Assembly: GCF_015594625.1 (NCBI RefSeq) | Contig: NZ_JADNRQ010000004.1 | Span: 1-64,000, forward strand | Length of the DNA: 64,000 nt | DNA from: Desulfallas sp. Bu1-1 | GTDB taxonomy: Bacteria > Bacillota > Desulfotomaculia > Desulfotomaculales > Desulfallaceae | Direction: 5' to 3' | Shown: one piece after another, positions 7,711 through 16,545 of the stretch | Layout: each line of letters begins with the position of its first letter | Numbering within the stretch: the stretch's first letter is position 1 | Made by a program: the position numbers and the translations under genes | The notes under the pieces: model-generated | Told to the model about the DNA's origin: nothing | The model's input: only the letters and a program-made list of their open reading frames with translations | Database searches by the model: none

Positions 7711-8550
7711 GTGCAACAATTAAATTGGGAGAATCTATGGGAAAAAATCTATGAAGAGAGAGGAAAGATTGAATACAGGGACCCTGGAATAGAGTACTGG
7801 GATAAAAGGGCTGAAGACTTTTCTGAAAGCAGGAAGACAAATGATTACGAATATGGAAGGGAAGTTATAAAAGCTCTTCATGAAATAATAAATTCTAATT
7901 CTGAGGTACTGGACATTGGAGCAGGGCCGGGAACTTTTGTGATACCATTTGCAAAAAAGGTCAAAAAAGTTACTGCTGTAGAGCCGTCAAAAGGAATGTG
8001 CGAAAAGATAGGAAAAAATGCAGAGGAAGAAGGGGTTAGAAACTTTGAAATAATAAACAAGGTATGGCAAGAAGTCGATATTTCTAAAATTACCGGAAAA
8101 TATGACCTTGTTATTTGCTCCATTGTATTATGGATTTTCAAAGATGTATGGGAACAATTAAAAAGAATGGAACAATCGTCAAGAGGATATTGCTGTGTTG
8201 TTACGGGAACAGGAGACTGGAATGGCGAGGAGCAAAAACTCTGGCACAAGGTAATGGGTGATGTAAAGAAACCAAGTTATTCAGAATATCCTCTAATCTA
8301 TAATCTTCTCTATAGCAAAGGCAGGTTTCCAAATGTTGATATAATATACTACACCAGCGAAAGGTCTGTAGAAAATGAAATAATGCATAAAAAGCTTTTC
8401 TTTGAAAAATATAGGGAGGTAACTTCAGAAATTGAACAAATGATTAGAGATTATGTTTTAACAAAGGCAGAGGGAGAAAAATACAGAGAAAAGGGACGAG
8501 CAGCTGTAATATGGTGGAATGTTCAAGAAAAGGGGGAAGAAATACAGTGA
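7711..8550 (+). CDS. Class I SAM-dependent methyltransferase (copy 2)
   Basis: This protein is a paralogue of the preceding one: EYWDKRAEDFSESRKTNDYE aligns with the equivalent stretch of copy 1, and motif I is VLDIGAGPGTFVIPFAKKV. The GTG at 7711 has GGGAGGT 7 nt upstream and is preferred over the longer frame reaching back into the previous gene. It overlaps the third methyltransferase gene (GTGA). The tandem duplication suggests two related methylation steps or substrates tied to the chelate importer. Confidence 0.82.
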   Translation: MQQLNWENLWEKIYEERGKIEYRDPGIEYWDKRAEDFSESRKTNDYEYGREVIKALHEIINSNSEVLDIGAGPGTFVIPFAKKVKKVTAVEPSKGMCEKIGKNAEEEGVRNFEIINKVWQEVDISKITGKYDLVICSIVLWIFKDVWEQLKRMEQSSRGYCCVVTGTGDWNGEEQKLWHKVMGDVKKPSYSEYPLIYNLLYSKGRFPNVDIIYYTSERSVENEIMHKKLFFEKYREVTSEIEQMIRDYVLTKAEGEKYREKGRAAVIWWNVQEKGEEIQ

Positions 8551-9467
8551 AAGTGGCACATGTAGTACGGGATTATTGGAATGAAAAAGGTGCAAGGCTT
8601 TATGATAAGATGCATCATATAAATGAAGATAAGTTTAAGGACAGCTTATTTAATCACTTGGAGGTAAATAAAGATTGCACCATACTTGATTTTGGGACGG
8701 GTACTGGTTTTTTAGCTTCAATTTTAGCTAAATCAGGCTTTAAAAGGATCATTAGTTTGGACATAAATGAACATATGCTATTAAGGGCAAAGAAAAAATT
8801 GTTTGGTTATCCGGTCAAGTTAGTGCGTGGTGATGGGTTAAATCTTCCGATTAAAGATAATTCTGTAGATGCCGTTGTAAGTAGATGGGTTCTTTGGGTA
8901 ATGCCCGATCCGGAGCGGGCGATAAAGGAAATGATTAGGGTTACTAAGCCGGGAGGAAAAATTATAACATTTGAATCAGGCAGTTATGGTAGTAAGAAAA
9001 AAAAGCTTACTCCGAAAAAACTTTTAAAACAACTCTATTCTATTTATTTAATCTTATTAACTGGAGCATCTCCCTTTAGAACAAAAAGATTCTGGGAAAA
9101 AACGAAAGGTAAGCTTCCTATGTATTCTTTGGATAAATATGTCCAAAAATTTGAGCAACTAGGGTTAAAAGATGTTTCAAGAACAGAAGAGGATGAATAT
9201 GGAACTTTATTTTCAAAGCTTTTCTATGACGGATTTAAATTTTCCTTGATTAAAGGTACAAAACCTGTCAAATTCAACCATGTTTCTAATTATGAAAGTA
9301 AAGAGTGGGAAGAAGATGAATTTCTAATGATTCTTACTTGTCCGGAATGCCATAATGACATTGAAAGAAAAGGGGAAAATGAGCTTGTTTGTAAAGGATG
9401 TAACAGAAGCTTTCCAATGATAGAAGGAATGCCAGATTTACTCCCGGCAGAGGATAAACTGTTTTAG
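8547..9467 (+). CDS. Class I SAM methyltransferase with C-terminal Trm112-like zinc ribbon
   Basis: The methyltransferase core has motif I ILDFGTGTGFLASILAK and the post-I acidic residue in ISLDINEHML. WVMPDPERAIKEMIRVTKPG is typical of UbiE/Methyltransf_11 enzymes. The last 45 residues form a zinc ribbon (CPECHNDIERK, then CKGCNRSFPMIEGMPDLLP) like Trm112 or YbaR proteins, so catalytic and activator-like parts are fused. GTG at 8547 overlaps the previous stop. It ends the operon that starts with the binding lipoprotein at 3714. Confidence 0.8.
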   Translation: MKVAHVVRDYWNEKGARLYDKMHHINEDKFKDSLFNHLEVNKDCTILDFGTGTGFLASILAKSGFKRIISLDINEHMLLRAKKKLFGYPVKLVRGDGLNLPIKDNSVDAVVSRWVLWVMPDPERAIKEMIRVTKPGGKIITFESGSYGSKKKKLTPKKLLKQLYSIYLILLTGASPFRTKRFWEKTKGKLPMYSLDKYVQKFEQLGLKDVSRTEEDEYGTLFSKLFYDGFKFSLIKGTKPVKFNHVSNYESKEWEEDEFLMILTCPECHNDIERKGENELVCKGCNRSFPMIEGMPDLLPAEDKLF

Positions 9468-9559
9468 GTAGTACCACGCTTGCTATGTAAGGGTTATTTT
9501 TTAGGGCCCCCGGGGGAAAACTAAAAACGTTTATAAGGAAATAAAAAGGGATAAGCAAT

Positions 9560-9924
9560 TTGAAAATTCTGTTTATGATTTATTCATATTTAGAGCAAAA
9601 ACATTGGTTTAAATTTAAAAAATTTCTATATGGTAGAACTCGATCATTTTCTCTTTTGGGCTCTTCAATATCTGCGATAGTATCAATAATATTTATAATG
9701 AATCTTCCAGGAGATAAATGGATATTTTTGATATGTATTATACCATATTTATTGGATTTTCTAAACCAAGGTTCTTCTAAGCTCCTCTTTATATGATGGT
9801 ATCTTTAAAATTATTAAAGATTATATAAACAACTATACTTGCAGCTACAGCTTTAAGTTTCCAAGGTTATAATGAGGATGAAATTATAAAAATATATCTA
9901 GCTACCATATATGGTATTTTGTAA
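9560..9924 (+). pseudogene. Decayed multi-pass membrane protein (MFS-like)
   Basis: An AT-rich stretch encodes a hydrophobic N-terminal part (KFLYGRTRSFSLLGSSISAI, then IPYLLDFLNQGSSK). It is followed in other frames by LYDGIFKIIKDYINN and TTILAATALSFQGYNEDEII, each closed by stops. Together they look like one frameshifted membrane transporter gene, possibly of the major facilitator type. The family call is tentative. The region up to 10138 holds no intact gene. Confidence 0.4.
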
Positions 9925-10138
9925 TGTCGGTTGAAAGTCAGCTTAGATCTTTATTCGTAATAAATACTAGCCCCTTTATTTGGGTTTATAGCAGATAAAT
10001 AATCTCTAACATTATTGTTTTTCTATAGGCATCTTTATTATTATAATTAACAGGCTTTTAGATATATCAAATATAATTAAAGAAAGTAATAATTGAATCT
10101 GAACTTCTATTGGTTTATCCCGAAGGTGGAGATGAGGG

Positions 10139-11098
10139 GTGCAGGTTATTTTAGAAGTGCTGCCTGGTGTCCTGAAGTTATGGATAAATGTGTTGCCTTC
10201 CATGTTGCTGGGTTGCTTTCTTGGCAATTTATTTCATAATACTGCTTTTTTACATCGTTTGGGTCAGGGAATGCGCCCTCTGGCACAACTGGGGCACTTG
10301 CCCGCAGGTTGTGCTACATCTCTTACTTTATGTCTGGTTAATCGTATTGCCGCCTATACCATGCTGGCCGAGTTGAAGAATACCGGGCTGATAAAGGCGC
10401 GGGATGTGGTGGTTTCTTTTTTGGTTTCCGCCCTTCCCACCAGCTTATACTTTATTGTCTTCTTTATTGGTCCGGTAGTCATTTCTTCTTTGGGGTGGTT
10501 TACAGGGGTTGCATATCTATTCATTTACCTTGGCACTAATATTATAGTCAGTTGTGTAGGGCTGTTAATGGGTAAGTTTCTTTTGCCCCTACCGGAGCAA
10601 GGCCAGGAAAAAGATGAACCAAGTTGGATAGTAATTCGGGAACCGTGGCGGGAAAAATTAATTGTCGCGGCACGCCGTACTCTGCCGGCTTTTTGTCGCC
10701 TTGCCACGGTCTTTATGCCCGTTACCCTGCTGGTATCCATCCTGATACATACTTCGTTGATGGATCAAATAATGCGCCAAATTGACCCGGCTTTAAACTA
10801 CTTGGGTTTGCCGGGACTTACTATTATTGTGATTACCACCGGTGTGATGAGCATGATTGCCGGCATCGGTACCTTAGGTCCGATCCTGCAGGCCGGATTG
10901 GTAACTCCTTGTGAGGCAATTACTACGTTATTAATCACCTCGGTACTTCACTACCTGTATGAATTCTGGAGCGGAGGACTGCCCACCAATATTTCCATTT
11001 TTGGCCCCAAATTAGGGAGTAAGGTAAGCCTGGCAGCGTTGTTGGTGCGAGAATCTGCTACTTGCCTGGCTCTTGGATTGGTAGTTTTGTTAACATAG
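10139..11098 (+). CDS. Nucleoside-recognition (Gate) domain membrane protein
   Basis: The protein has two gate-like repeats with eight or more membrane helices. The N-terminal repeat contains LPSMLLGCFLGNLFHNTAFL and the C-terminal repeat GVMSMIAGIGTLGPILQAGL. This resembles the family that includes SpoVM-region SpmA/SpmB and FeoB gate domains (PF07670). These proteins are presumed membrane carriers of unknown or ionic substrates. It begins with GTG after GGTGGAG and is followed 35 bp later by an EamA protein gene. Its setting among metal-transport genes suggests a metal-related role, but this is inference. Confidence 0.7.
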   Translation: MQVILEVLPGVLKLWINVLPSMLLGCFLGNLFHNTAFLHRLGQGMRPLAQLGHLPAGCATSLTLCLVNRIAAYTMLAELKNTGLIKARDVVVSFLVSALPTSLYFIVFFIGPVVISSLGWFTGVAYLFIYLGTNIIVSCVGLLMGKFLLPLPEQGQEKDEPSWIVIREPWREKLIVAARRTLPAFCRLATVFMPVTLLVSILIHTSLMDQIMRQIDPALNYLGLPGLTIIVITTGVMSMIAGIGTLGPILQAGLVTPCEAITTLLITSVLHYLYEFWSGGLPTNISIFGPKLGSKVSLAALLVRESATCLALGLVVLLT

Positions 11099-11133
11099 GC
11101 ATGTACTCTCATTTTTTATAGGGGGGCTTTGTT

Positions 11134-11553
11134 TTGAAAGCGTTTACTTTTGCATTGCTAACAATGGTATTTTGGGGTCTCGCACCGGTTTTTGCCAAAA
11201 TAGGCTTGATTAAAGCGGACCCATTTATTGGTCTGGCTTTGCGAACCTTTGTGATCAGTGGAATTATTCTCTTATACGGTATCCTGACGGGGAAACTGGG
11301 AGGGCTGGCGCAATTAGATTTCAGGTCGGCTGTTTTTCTTGCCGGAGAAGGTATTTTTGCTTCTCTTTTAGGTCACCTTGCTTATTACCATGCTTTAAAA
11401 CTGGACGAAACATCTCGTATTGTTCCCATTGTTGCCGCGTTTCCGTTGGTGACGGTGGCAATGGCGCTGTTGTTTTTAGGAGAAAAGTTCAGCTGGTATA
11501 AGCTTGTGGGAACTCTTTTCATTATTGCAGGTATTTTATTGATAAAAAAATAA
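11134..11553 (+). CDS. Single-domain EamA/DMT transporter
   Basis: The 139-residue protein is one EamA domain with five predicted helices. It shows the N-terminal FWGLAPVFAKIGL motif and the C-terminal EKFSWYKLVGTLFIIAGILL motif of drug/metabolite transporters. Most family members contain two such domains, so this short form should act as a dimer, as EmrE-like proteins do. It starts at TTG 11134 after TAGGGGGG. Substrate unknown. Confidence 0.8.
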   Translation: MKAFTFALLTMVFWGLAPVFAKIGLIKADPFIGLALRTFVISGIILLYGILTGKLGGLAQLDFRSAVFLAGEGIFASLLGHLAYYHALKLDETSRIVPIVAAFPLVTVAMALLFLGEKFSWYKLVGTLFIIAGILLIKK

Positions 11554-11612
11554 TTTATGTTCGAAAAAGCAGCAGGAACCAGGTTAGTAATTATAGAAAT
11601 AATAAAATAAAA

Positions 11613-11745
11613 GGGTGGTAAGAACCATCCATTGGCCGCAGAAGTTCGGCCAAAAGTTTTTAAGTACTTGTATTTTTCAAAGTTAAAACCATAAAACCCA
11701 TGCCATGGAGGCCTTTTCCCGCTGAAGCGGGTGAAGCTTTCATGG
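11613..11745 (+). promoter_or_regulatory. Structured leader with CCAYG hairpin copy 4
   Basis: GGGTGGT-AAGA-ACCATCC (11613-11630) is followed by ATT, GGCCG...CGGCC (11634-11651), an AT-rich linker, and then a hairpin at 11703-11745 in which CCATGGAGGC pairs with GCTTTCATGG around CCCGC-TGAA-GCGGG. ATTTTTAATTTT follows. The order and much of the sequence match the leader at 2690-2806. TCCATTGG in the 5' part can pair with CCATGGA of the terminator-like hairpin. It precedes the methyltransferase and NikA-like genes. Confidence 0.6.
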
Positions 11746-11875
11746 CATTTTTAATTTTGTTAAAGCAAGAAAAAGAGAAGGCCATAAAATTGGATGATGG
11801 GATAAGATGCCGCGGTCCATGATAACCAATACTCAATTGCCCGTTACACTACATAGTTGATTGGAGGAATTTTAC

Positions 11876-12634
11876 ATGTTAATAAAGCATAGGATGAAAA
11901 ACTATTGGTCAGCAAGAGCGAAAGGTTATAGTCAATTAATTAAAGAGGAGATTAGCTCTTTTAAAAAAGACGCCTGGAAGAAACTCATAAGCGAAAATGC
12001 CGGGCAAAGTGGGAATATCAAGGCACTGGATATAGGTACGGGTCCTGGTTTTTTCGCCTTATTGATGGCGGAATTGGGTTACAATGTAACAGCAGTTGAC
12101 AGTTCAGAGAATATGCTGCTCGAAGCAAGACAAAATGCGGAAAATGCCGGGCTTTCAATTAAGTTTGTTAAAGCTGATGTGCACAAATTACCTTTTAGCG
12201 ATAATTCATTTGATTTAATAGTTTGCAGAAATCTTGTTTGGACACTAATCAATCCCCGGGACGCATACAAAGAATGGTACAGAGTTTTAAGTAAGAATGG
12301 AAAGCTAATCATCTTTGATGCTAATTGGTACCTTAGGCTAAGCGATGCATCTTTGCAAGAAAAATATGAGCAAAGTCAAAAAGCAGCGGAAGCAATGGGA
12401 TATAAAAGTCCATTGTCTAAGGAACAACAAATAGAATATGAAAATATAGCCAAAAACCTTCCACTAAGTTATGAGGTGAGACCGGATTGGGATAAAAAGG
12501 CATTATTAGAGTGCGGCTTCCAAAAAGTTATTGTGTATAATGACATATCGTGTAAAATTTGGTCTGAACTGGAACAGATACGATATAGCACTTCTCCGAT
12601 GTTTTTGGTTTGCGCTTATAAAATAGAGTCATGA
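11876..12634 (+). CDS. Class I SAM-dependent methyltransferase (copy 4)
   Basis: The protein has N-terminal KNYWSARAKGYSQLIKEE, motif I ALDIGTGPGFFALLMAELG, the acidic residue in VTAVDSSENML, and LPFSDNSFDLIVCRNLVWTL, all typical of UbiE-like methyltransferases. The ATG at 11876 has TGGAGGA 7 nt upstream; the frame is open for five further codons from a TTG. It is followed by a NikA-like binding lipoprotein, so this is a second pairing of a methyltransferase with a metal-uptake gene in the island. Substrate unknown. Confidence 0.82.
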   Translation: MLIKHRMKNYWSARAKGYSQLIKEEISSFKKDAWKKLISENAGQSGNIKALDIGTGPGFFALLMAELGYNVTAVDSSENMLLEARQNAENAGLSIKFVKADVHKLPFSDNSFDLIVCRNLVWTLINPRDAYKEWYRVLSKNGKLIIFDANWYLRLSDASLQEKYEQSQKAAEAMGYKSPLSKEQQIEYENIAKNLPLSYEVRPDWDKKALLECGFQKVIVYNDISCKIWSELEQIRYSTSPMFLVCAYKIES

Positions 12635-12740
12635 GGAGGCGATACTTCCGGTAAATTACTTGTATACGGTTAACGGTTACGGTAATAAAAAAAACAAGCA
12701 ATATGATGACTAAATCATTTGAAAGAGGGTGCTCATAAAA

Positions 12741-14306
12741 ATGAAGCTAAAAAATTATTTTATCATATTTATAGCAATTGGAACGCTGTTGCTGTCAATG
12801 GCAGGCTGCGGTCAGAATGTTTTTGAAAAATCTGGACATAGAGAAAAAACCGAAAAGAAAACCTTAACTATAGGTTTGGCCCAATGGCCCGGCAACCTGG
12901 ACCCCGCCGATAATTATAACGGCTGGTATGTTGTTAAGTACGGCATAGGCGAGACTCTGGTAAAGATAGGCAAGGATATGAAAATTGAGCCATGGCTTGC
13001 TGAATCATGGACACAAGTGGACGATGTAACGTGGAAAATAAAAATCAGGGATAATGTGACTTTTCATAACGGTGCAAAAGTTACCGGTGATGCGGTGAAG
13101 GCTTCACTCGAACGTACCGTTAAAATAAATAAAAGGGCGCCTCAGTTGCTTGATATTGCTTCAATAGAGGCAAATGGCAATGAAATAACGGTAAAGAACA
13201 ATCATCCCAATCCATCATTTATATCTGCTTTAACCGATCCTTTTGCGGTCATAGTGGATGTTACCGCAGCCAATACAATGGGTGAAGAATTTGCCGAAAA
13301 ACCCGTATTAACCGGACCCTTCAAGGTAAAGGATTATGTTAAAGATGTTCAGGTGGTAGTCGAAAAAAACGACGTTTATTGGGGGGATAAAGCAAAGTTG
13401 GACGAGGTTACCTTCAAATACATTCCTGATAGCAATACCCGGGTGATGGCATTACAGGCGGGAGAAATCCAGGTTGCGAATAACATTCCTGTAGAAAGCA
13501 CGGAAGCCATTACTAAAACAGGTAATTATCAAGTTGTAGGTGCGTCCTCTGTTCGCACGCATATGATTATTTTTAATGTTAATAAACCGGGTCTGGATGA
13601 TATTAACGTGAGAAAGGCTATTAATATGGCCATTAATAGAGAAGACCTGGCCGACAAAGTGATGGAAGGGAGCGGCATTCCCGCGGTTGGTCCCTTCCCG
13701 TTGGTTTTGCCTTTTGGAGGTAATGAGCTAAAGGGATATGATTACCGGCCCGAGGAGGCCAAGAAATTGCTTGATGACGCGGGGTGGAAACCTGGACCCG
13801 ATAACATCCGCCAAAAAAACGGGAAAAAGTTGGAACTTACTGTTCTTTGCTATAAAAATCGGCCGGAGCTGCCGGTTCTTTTAGAAACCATCCAGGGAGC
13901 ATTGAAAGATATCGGCATCAGGATAAATATTGTCAACGTGGAAAATATTACTGAGGCACTGATGAAAGGAGACTTTGACGCCGCTATTTACAGTTTGAAC
14001 ACTGCTCCCACCGGCGACCCGCAATACCTTCTGGAGACCATGTTCAGGACAGGGGCAAATTCTAATTTCGGAAAATATAGCAATTCCAGGCTTGATTTAT
14101 TAGCTGATCAACTGAAAACGACTTTTGATACCCGGGAAAGAAATTCTATTGCCAGAGAAGCTCAACAAGTGGTGCTCAATGACGCGGCTTTTGCCTTCCT
14201 GGTCTATCCTAAGAGTTATATGGCCATAAGCGATAAAGTCAAGGGCATTGAATTATCTCCCTCCGAGTACTATATGTTGAACTCGGATGTAACTGTCGCA
14301 CCATAA
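12741..14306 (+). CDS. NikA/DppA-type (SBP_bac_5) binding lipoprotein
   Basis: This is a cluster C substrate-binding lipoprotein (lipobox SMAGC) with the family profile TLTIGLAQWPGNLDPADNYN, LAESWTQVDDVTWKIKIRD and VRKAINMAINREDLADKV. Relatives bind peptides, opines or nickel chelates. No matching permease lies beside it. The neighbouring nickel/cobalt genes and the upstream conserved hairpin favour a nickel-chelate ligand; this is inferred. The start is the ATG at 12741, 8 nt after GAGGGTG; a GTG four codons earlier is less likely. Confidence 0.85.
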   Translation: MKLKNYFIIFIAIGTLLLSMAGCGQNVFEKSGHREKTEKKTLTIGLAQWPGNLDPADNYNGWYVVKYGIGETLVKIGKDMKIEPWLAESWTQVDDVTWKIKIRDNVTFHNGAKVTGDAVKASLERTVKINKRAPQLLDIASIEANGNEITVKNNHPNPSFISALTDPFAVIVDVTAANTMGEEFAEKPVLTGPFKVKDYVKDVQVVVEKNDVYWGDKAKLDEVTFKYIPDSNTRVMALQAGEIQVANNIPVESTEAITKTGNYQVVGASSVRTHMIIFNVNKPGLDDINVRKAINMAINREDLADKVMEGSGIPAVGPFPLVLPFGGNELKGYDYRPEEAKKLLDDAGWKPGPDNIRQKNGKKLELTVLCYKNRPELPVLLETIQGALKDIGIRINIVNVENITEALMKGDFDAAIYSLNTAPTGDPQYLLETMFRTGANSNFGKYSNSRLDLLADQLKTTFDTRERNSIAREAQQVVLNDAAFAFLVYPKSYMAISDKVKGIELSPSEYYMLNSDVTVAP

Positions 14307-14425
14307 TTGATACTACGGTAAAATCGATGCTGGTGAAAAGTCGCTCCATAAACCGCCGGTTTCATCCAATGTAGGCCAATGTGCTCACTGAAAAACTATA
14401 CTTTAGTAATATGGGAGAACGTTAT

Positions 14426-15010
14426 ATGTCAATATACACAGGGGTTTTTCTTGCAAGAGTGGGAGATAGTGAAATCCGGCCCGCCACGGAATTTGCCTTT
14501 AAAATGATTAAAGAGGTTTATGGTAGGGGAATTAACCCTGTTTGGGACCATGACCTGCTTAATTTTGAAGAGGTATATATCAACACGCAAGGCAATACCT
14601 TTTTGGCCGCTTTTACTGAAGATAATCAAATTGTCGGAACCCTGGCCGTGCGCCGGTATGATGGTCGAATTCAGGCTCTGGAGGGTTATTATGATTTAAA
14701 TGTGACGGCAGAACTGGCGAAGTGTTTTGTCGATAAGAGATACCGGAGAACCGGTATTGGTTCCTTGTTATTTAACGAGGCTGAACAATTCTGCAAAAGG
14801 TCTGGATATAAGTTAATTTATTTGCACACTCATATGCATTTGCCGGGTGCTTTTGAATTCTGGCAGTCGCAGGGATTTAAAGTCAGATTAAATGAGGGTG
14901 GCACCAGGCAAACTGTGCATATGGAAAAATTCTTTAAATTTGACGATCGTTATCATCAAAATATTGAATGTGGTCAAAATCAAAATTTTAAAGAAAAAAT
15001 TTTACGGTAA
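14426..15010 (+). CDS. GNAT-family N-acetyltransferase
   Basis: The core acetyl-CoA binding motif A reads AKCFVDKRYRRTGIGSLLF, including the Q/RxxGxG/A loop as RRTGIG. GTLAVRRYDGRIQALEGYYD is the preceding beta-hairpin, and LIYLHTHMHLPGAFEFWQSQ, then GF, is motif B. The acceptor is unknown. The start at 14426 has GGGAGAA upstream. It follows the NikA-like gene by about 120 bp and may modify a metallophore or a metabolite of the same pathway, which is speculation from position. Confidence 0.8.
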   Translation: MSIYTGVFLARVGDSEIRPATEFAFKMIKEVYGRGINPVWDHDLLNFEEVYINTQGNTFLAAFTEDNQIVGTLAVRRYDGRIQALEGYYDLNVTAELAKCFVDKRYRRTGIGSLLFNEAEQFCKRSGYKLIYLHTHMHLPGAFEFWQSQGFKVRLNEGGTRQTVHMEKFFKFDDRYHQNIECGQNQNFKEKILR

Positions 15011-15138
15011 GCAGGAGTTTATAAACCAATCACAGAATACAAATAACGGAGTAAGGCGGAATGGATCCGCTATAATTAAAGGTTGTGCAAAATTAATCGT
15101 AAAACAACTACAACTATACAAGCAGAGGATGAAACATA

Positions 15139-15182
15139 CCACGGAGGTATTTCCCTGCAAAAAGCAGAGAGTGCTTTCGTGG
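15139..15182 (+). promoter_or_regulatory. CCAYG hairpin copy 5, upstream of the nickel/cobalt ECF operon
   Basis: CCACGGAGGTAT pairs with GTGCTTTCGTGG around CCCTGC-AAAAA-GCAGAG, and TTATTGTTTTT follows. It lies about 250 nt before the CbiM/NikM start; a GCGGA-ATGGA-TCCGC hairpin occurs about 70 nt upstream. The region between it and 15431 contains no intact gene. Confidence 0.55.
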
Positions 15183-15430
15183 TTATTGTTTTTCCAGCGC
15201 TGGAATTGGTCAAAATGTTGAATCGGCCTGCAAAATCGCCGGTTTGGAAGCCGAAATATTTATCACCAGGCATGAACCGGGCGTGTTGTCCCTCAATATA
15301 TGATTGATGGACATTATGCAATATAACACAGTCACTAAGGCTGAATACACTACCGGAGTGCGTATTGGTTTGAGTGTTTTTTAATTGCCGGAAAAATATT
15401 TTCAAATTATCAGGAAAGGAGAGGATACAT

Positions 15431-16483
15431 ATGCATATGGCAGACGCTTTGATTTCCCCGGTTGTGGGTGGAGCCATGTGGGCGGCGACGGCAGGAGTTG
15501 CAGCTTATTCAGCCAAAAAAGTTCAAAATGACCTGGATGAGCAAAAAATTCCTTTAATGGGGGTAATGGGGGCATTTGTCTTCGCTGCTCAAATGATCAA
15601 CTTTACAATTCCCGGGACCGGGTCCAGCGGGCACTTGGGGGGAGGCATGCTGCTTGCGATATTGCTGGGCCCCTATGCGGGCTTTCTTGTCATGGCGTCT
15701 ATTCTGGTGATCCAGGCGTTGTTTTTCGCGGATGGTGGTTTGCTTGCGCTGGGTTGCAATATTTTTAATCTCGGCTTTTATACGTGTTTTATCGCTTATC
15801 CTTTGATTTATAAGTGGATTACGCGCAAAGGGTATTCCACCGGACGCATCTTTACCGGGGCAATGTTATCTGCAATCATCGGTCTTCAGCTCGGCGCGTT
15901 CAGCGTAGTTTTGGAAACGCTGTTTTCGGGCAAATCGGAGTTGCCCTTTGGTACTTTTGTAATGTTAATGCAGCCCATACATCTTGCCATTGGAGTGGTA
16001 GAAGGTCTTGTTACTGCTGCTATTGTCGGGTTTGTTTGGAAGGCACGCCCTGAAATCATTGAGAAAGCGGCATCGGGTAAGGCATTGGGCCGCGTTTCAA
16101 TCAAGAAGGTCCTTGCCGGTCTTGCCGTTGTTGCAGTTATAACCGGTGGTATTCTCTCATGGTTTGCATCTGCATATCCCGATGGACTGGAATGGTCCAT
16201 GGCCAAAACTTCGGGTAAAGAAGAACTTGAGGCTTCGGGTGGTATTCATCAAATACTGGCGGCTGTTCAGGAAAAGATTGCGTTTTTGCCCGATTATAGT
16301 TTTAAAGTTCAGGAGCAGGAAACAAGTGCCGGTGATGCGGAGCCTGAAGAAGCATGGCCTGCAGTGGATGCCGGAACAAGCGTTTCGGGATTGGTCGGCG
16401 GTGCAATGACCTTGCTGTTGGCTGGTATTGTAGGCTTTTGCATAAATAGGGTAAAGAAGCGCAATAAAGCCGGCGCTGTTTAA
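15431..16483 (+). CDS. NikMN/CbiM-type ECF substrate-specific component with fused PDGLE domain
   Basis: The protein starts MHMADALISPVVGGAMWAA; the exposed N-terminal Met-His is part of the metal site in NikM/CbiM proteins, so the ATG at 15431 (with GGAGAGGA upstream) is well supported. The seven-helix CbiM core is followed near residue 245 by SAYPDGLEWSMAK, the PDGLE/CbiN-like extracytoplasmic domain, and a last membrane helix. Fused M and N parts are more typical of nickel (NikMN) than cobalt (CbiM plus separate CbiN) importers. CbiQ and CbiO genes follow. Confidence 0.9.
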   Translation: MHMADALISPVVGGAMWAATAGVAAYSAKKVQNDLDEQKIPLMGVMGAFVFAAQMINFTIPGTGSSGHLGGGMLLAILLGPYAGFLVMASILVIQALFFADGGLLALGCNIFNLGFYTCFIAYPLIYKWITRKGYSTGRIFTGAMLSAIIGLQLGAFSVVLETLFSGKSELPFGTFVMLMQPIHLAIGVVEGLVTAAIVGFVWKARPEIIEKAASGKALGRVSIKKVLAGLAVVAVITGGILSWFASAYPDGLEWSMAKTSGKEELEASGGIHQILAAVQEKIAFLPDYSFKVQEQETSAGDAEPEEAWPAVDAGTSVSGLVGGAMTLLLAGIVGFCINRVKKRNKAGAV

Positions 16484-16545
16484 AGGGGAATCGAGGCGGG
16501 GCTTTAAACCCCGCCAATATAATTTAAATTGGGATTGATAACTTT

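Noticed and set aside
15139-15182. NiCo riboswitch upstream of NikMN
   Set aside because: Gene context fits, but the four-way junction and conserved GGCA/GGGAC-type loops of the NiCo class are absent; the element is a single long hairpin.
15190-15430. Possible coding remnant before NikMN (GIGQNVESACKIAGLEAEIF)
   Set aside because: Protein-like composition in one frame but too short and unmatched to any family I can name; could be chance.
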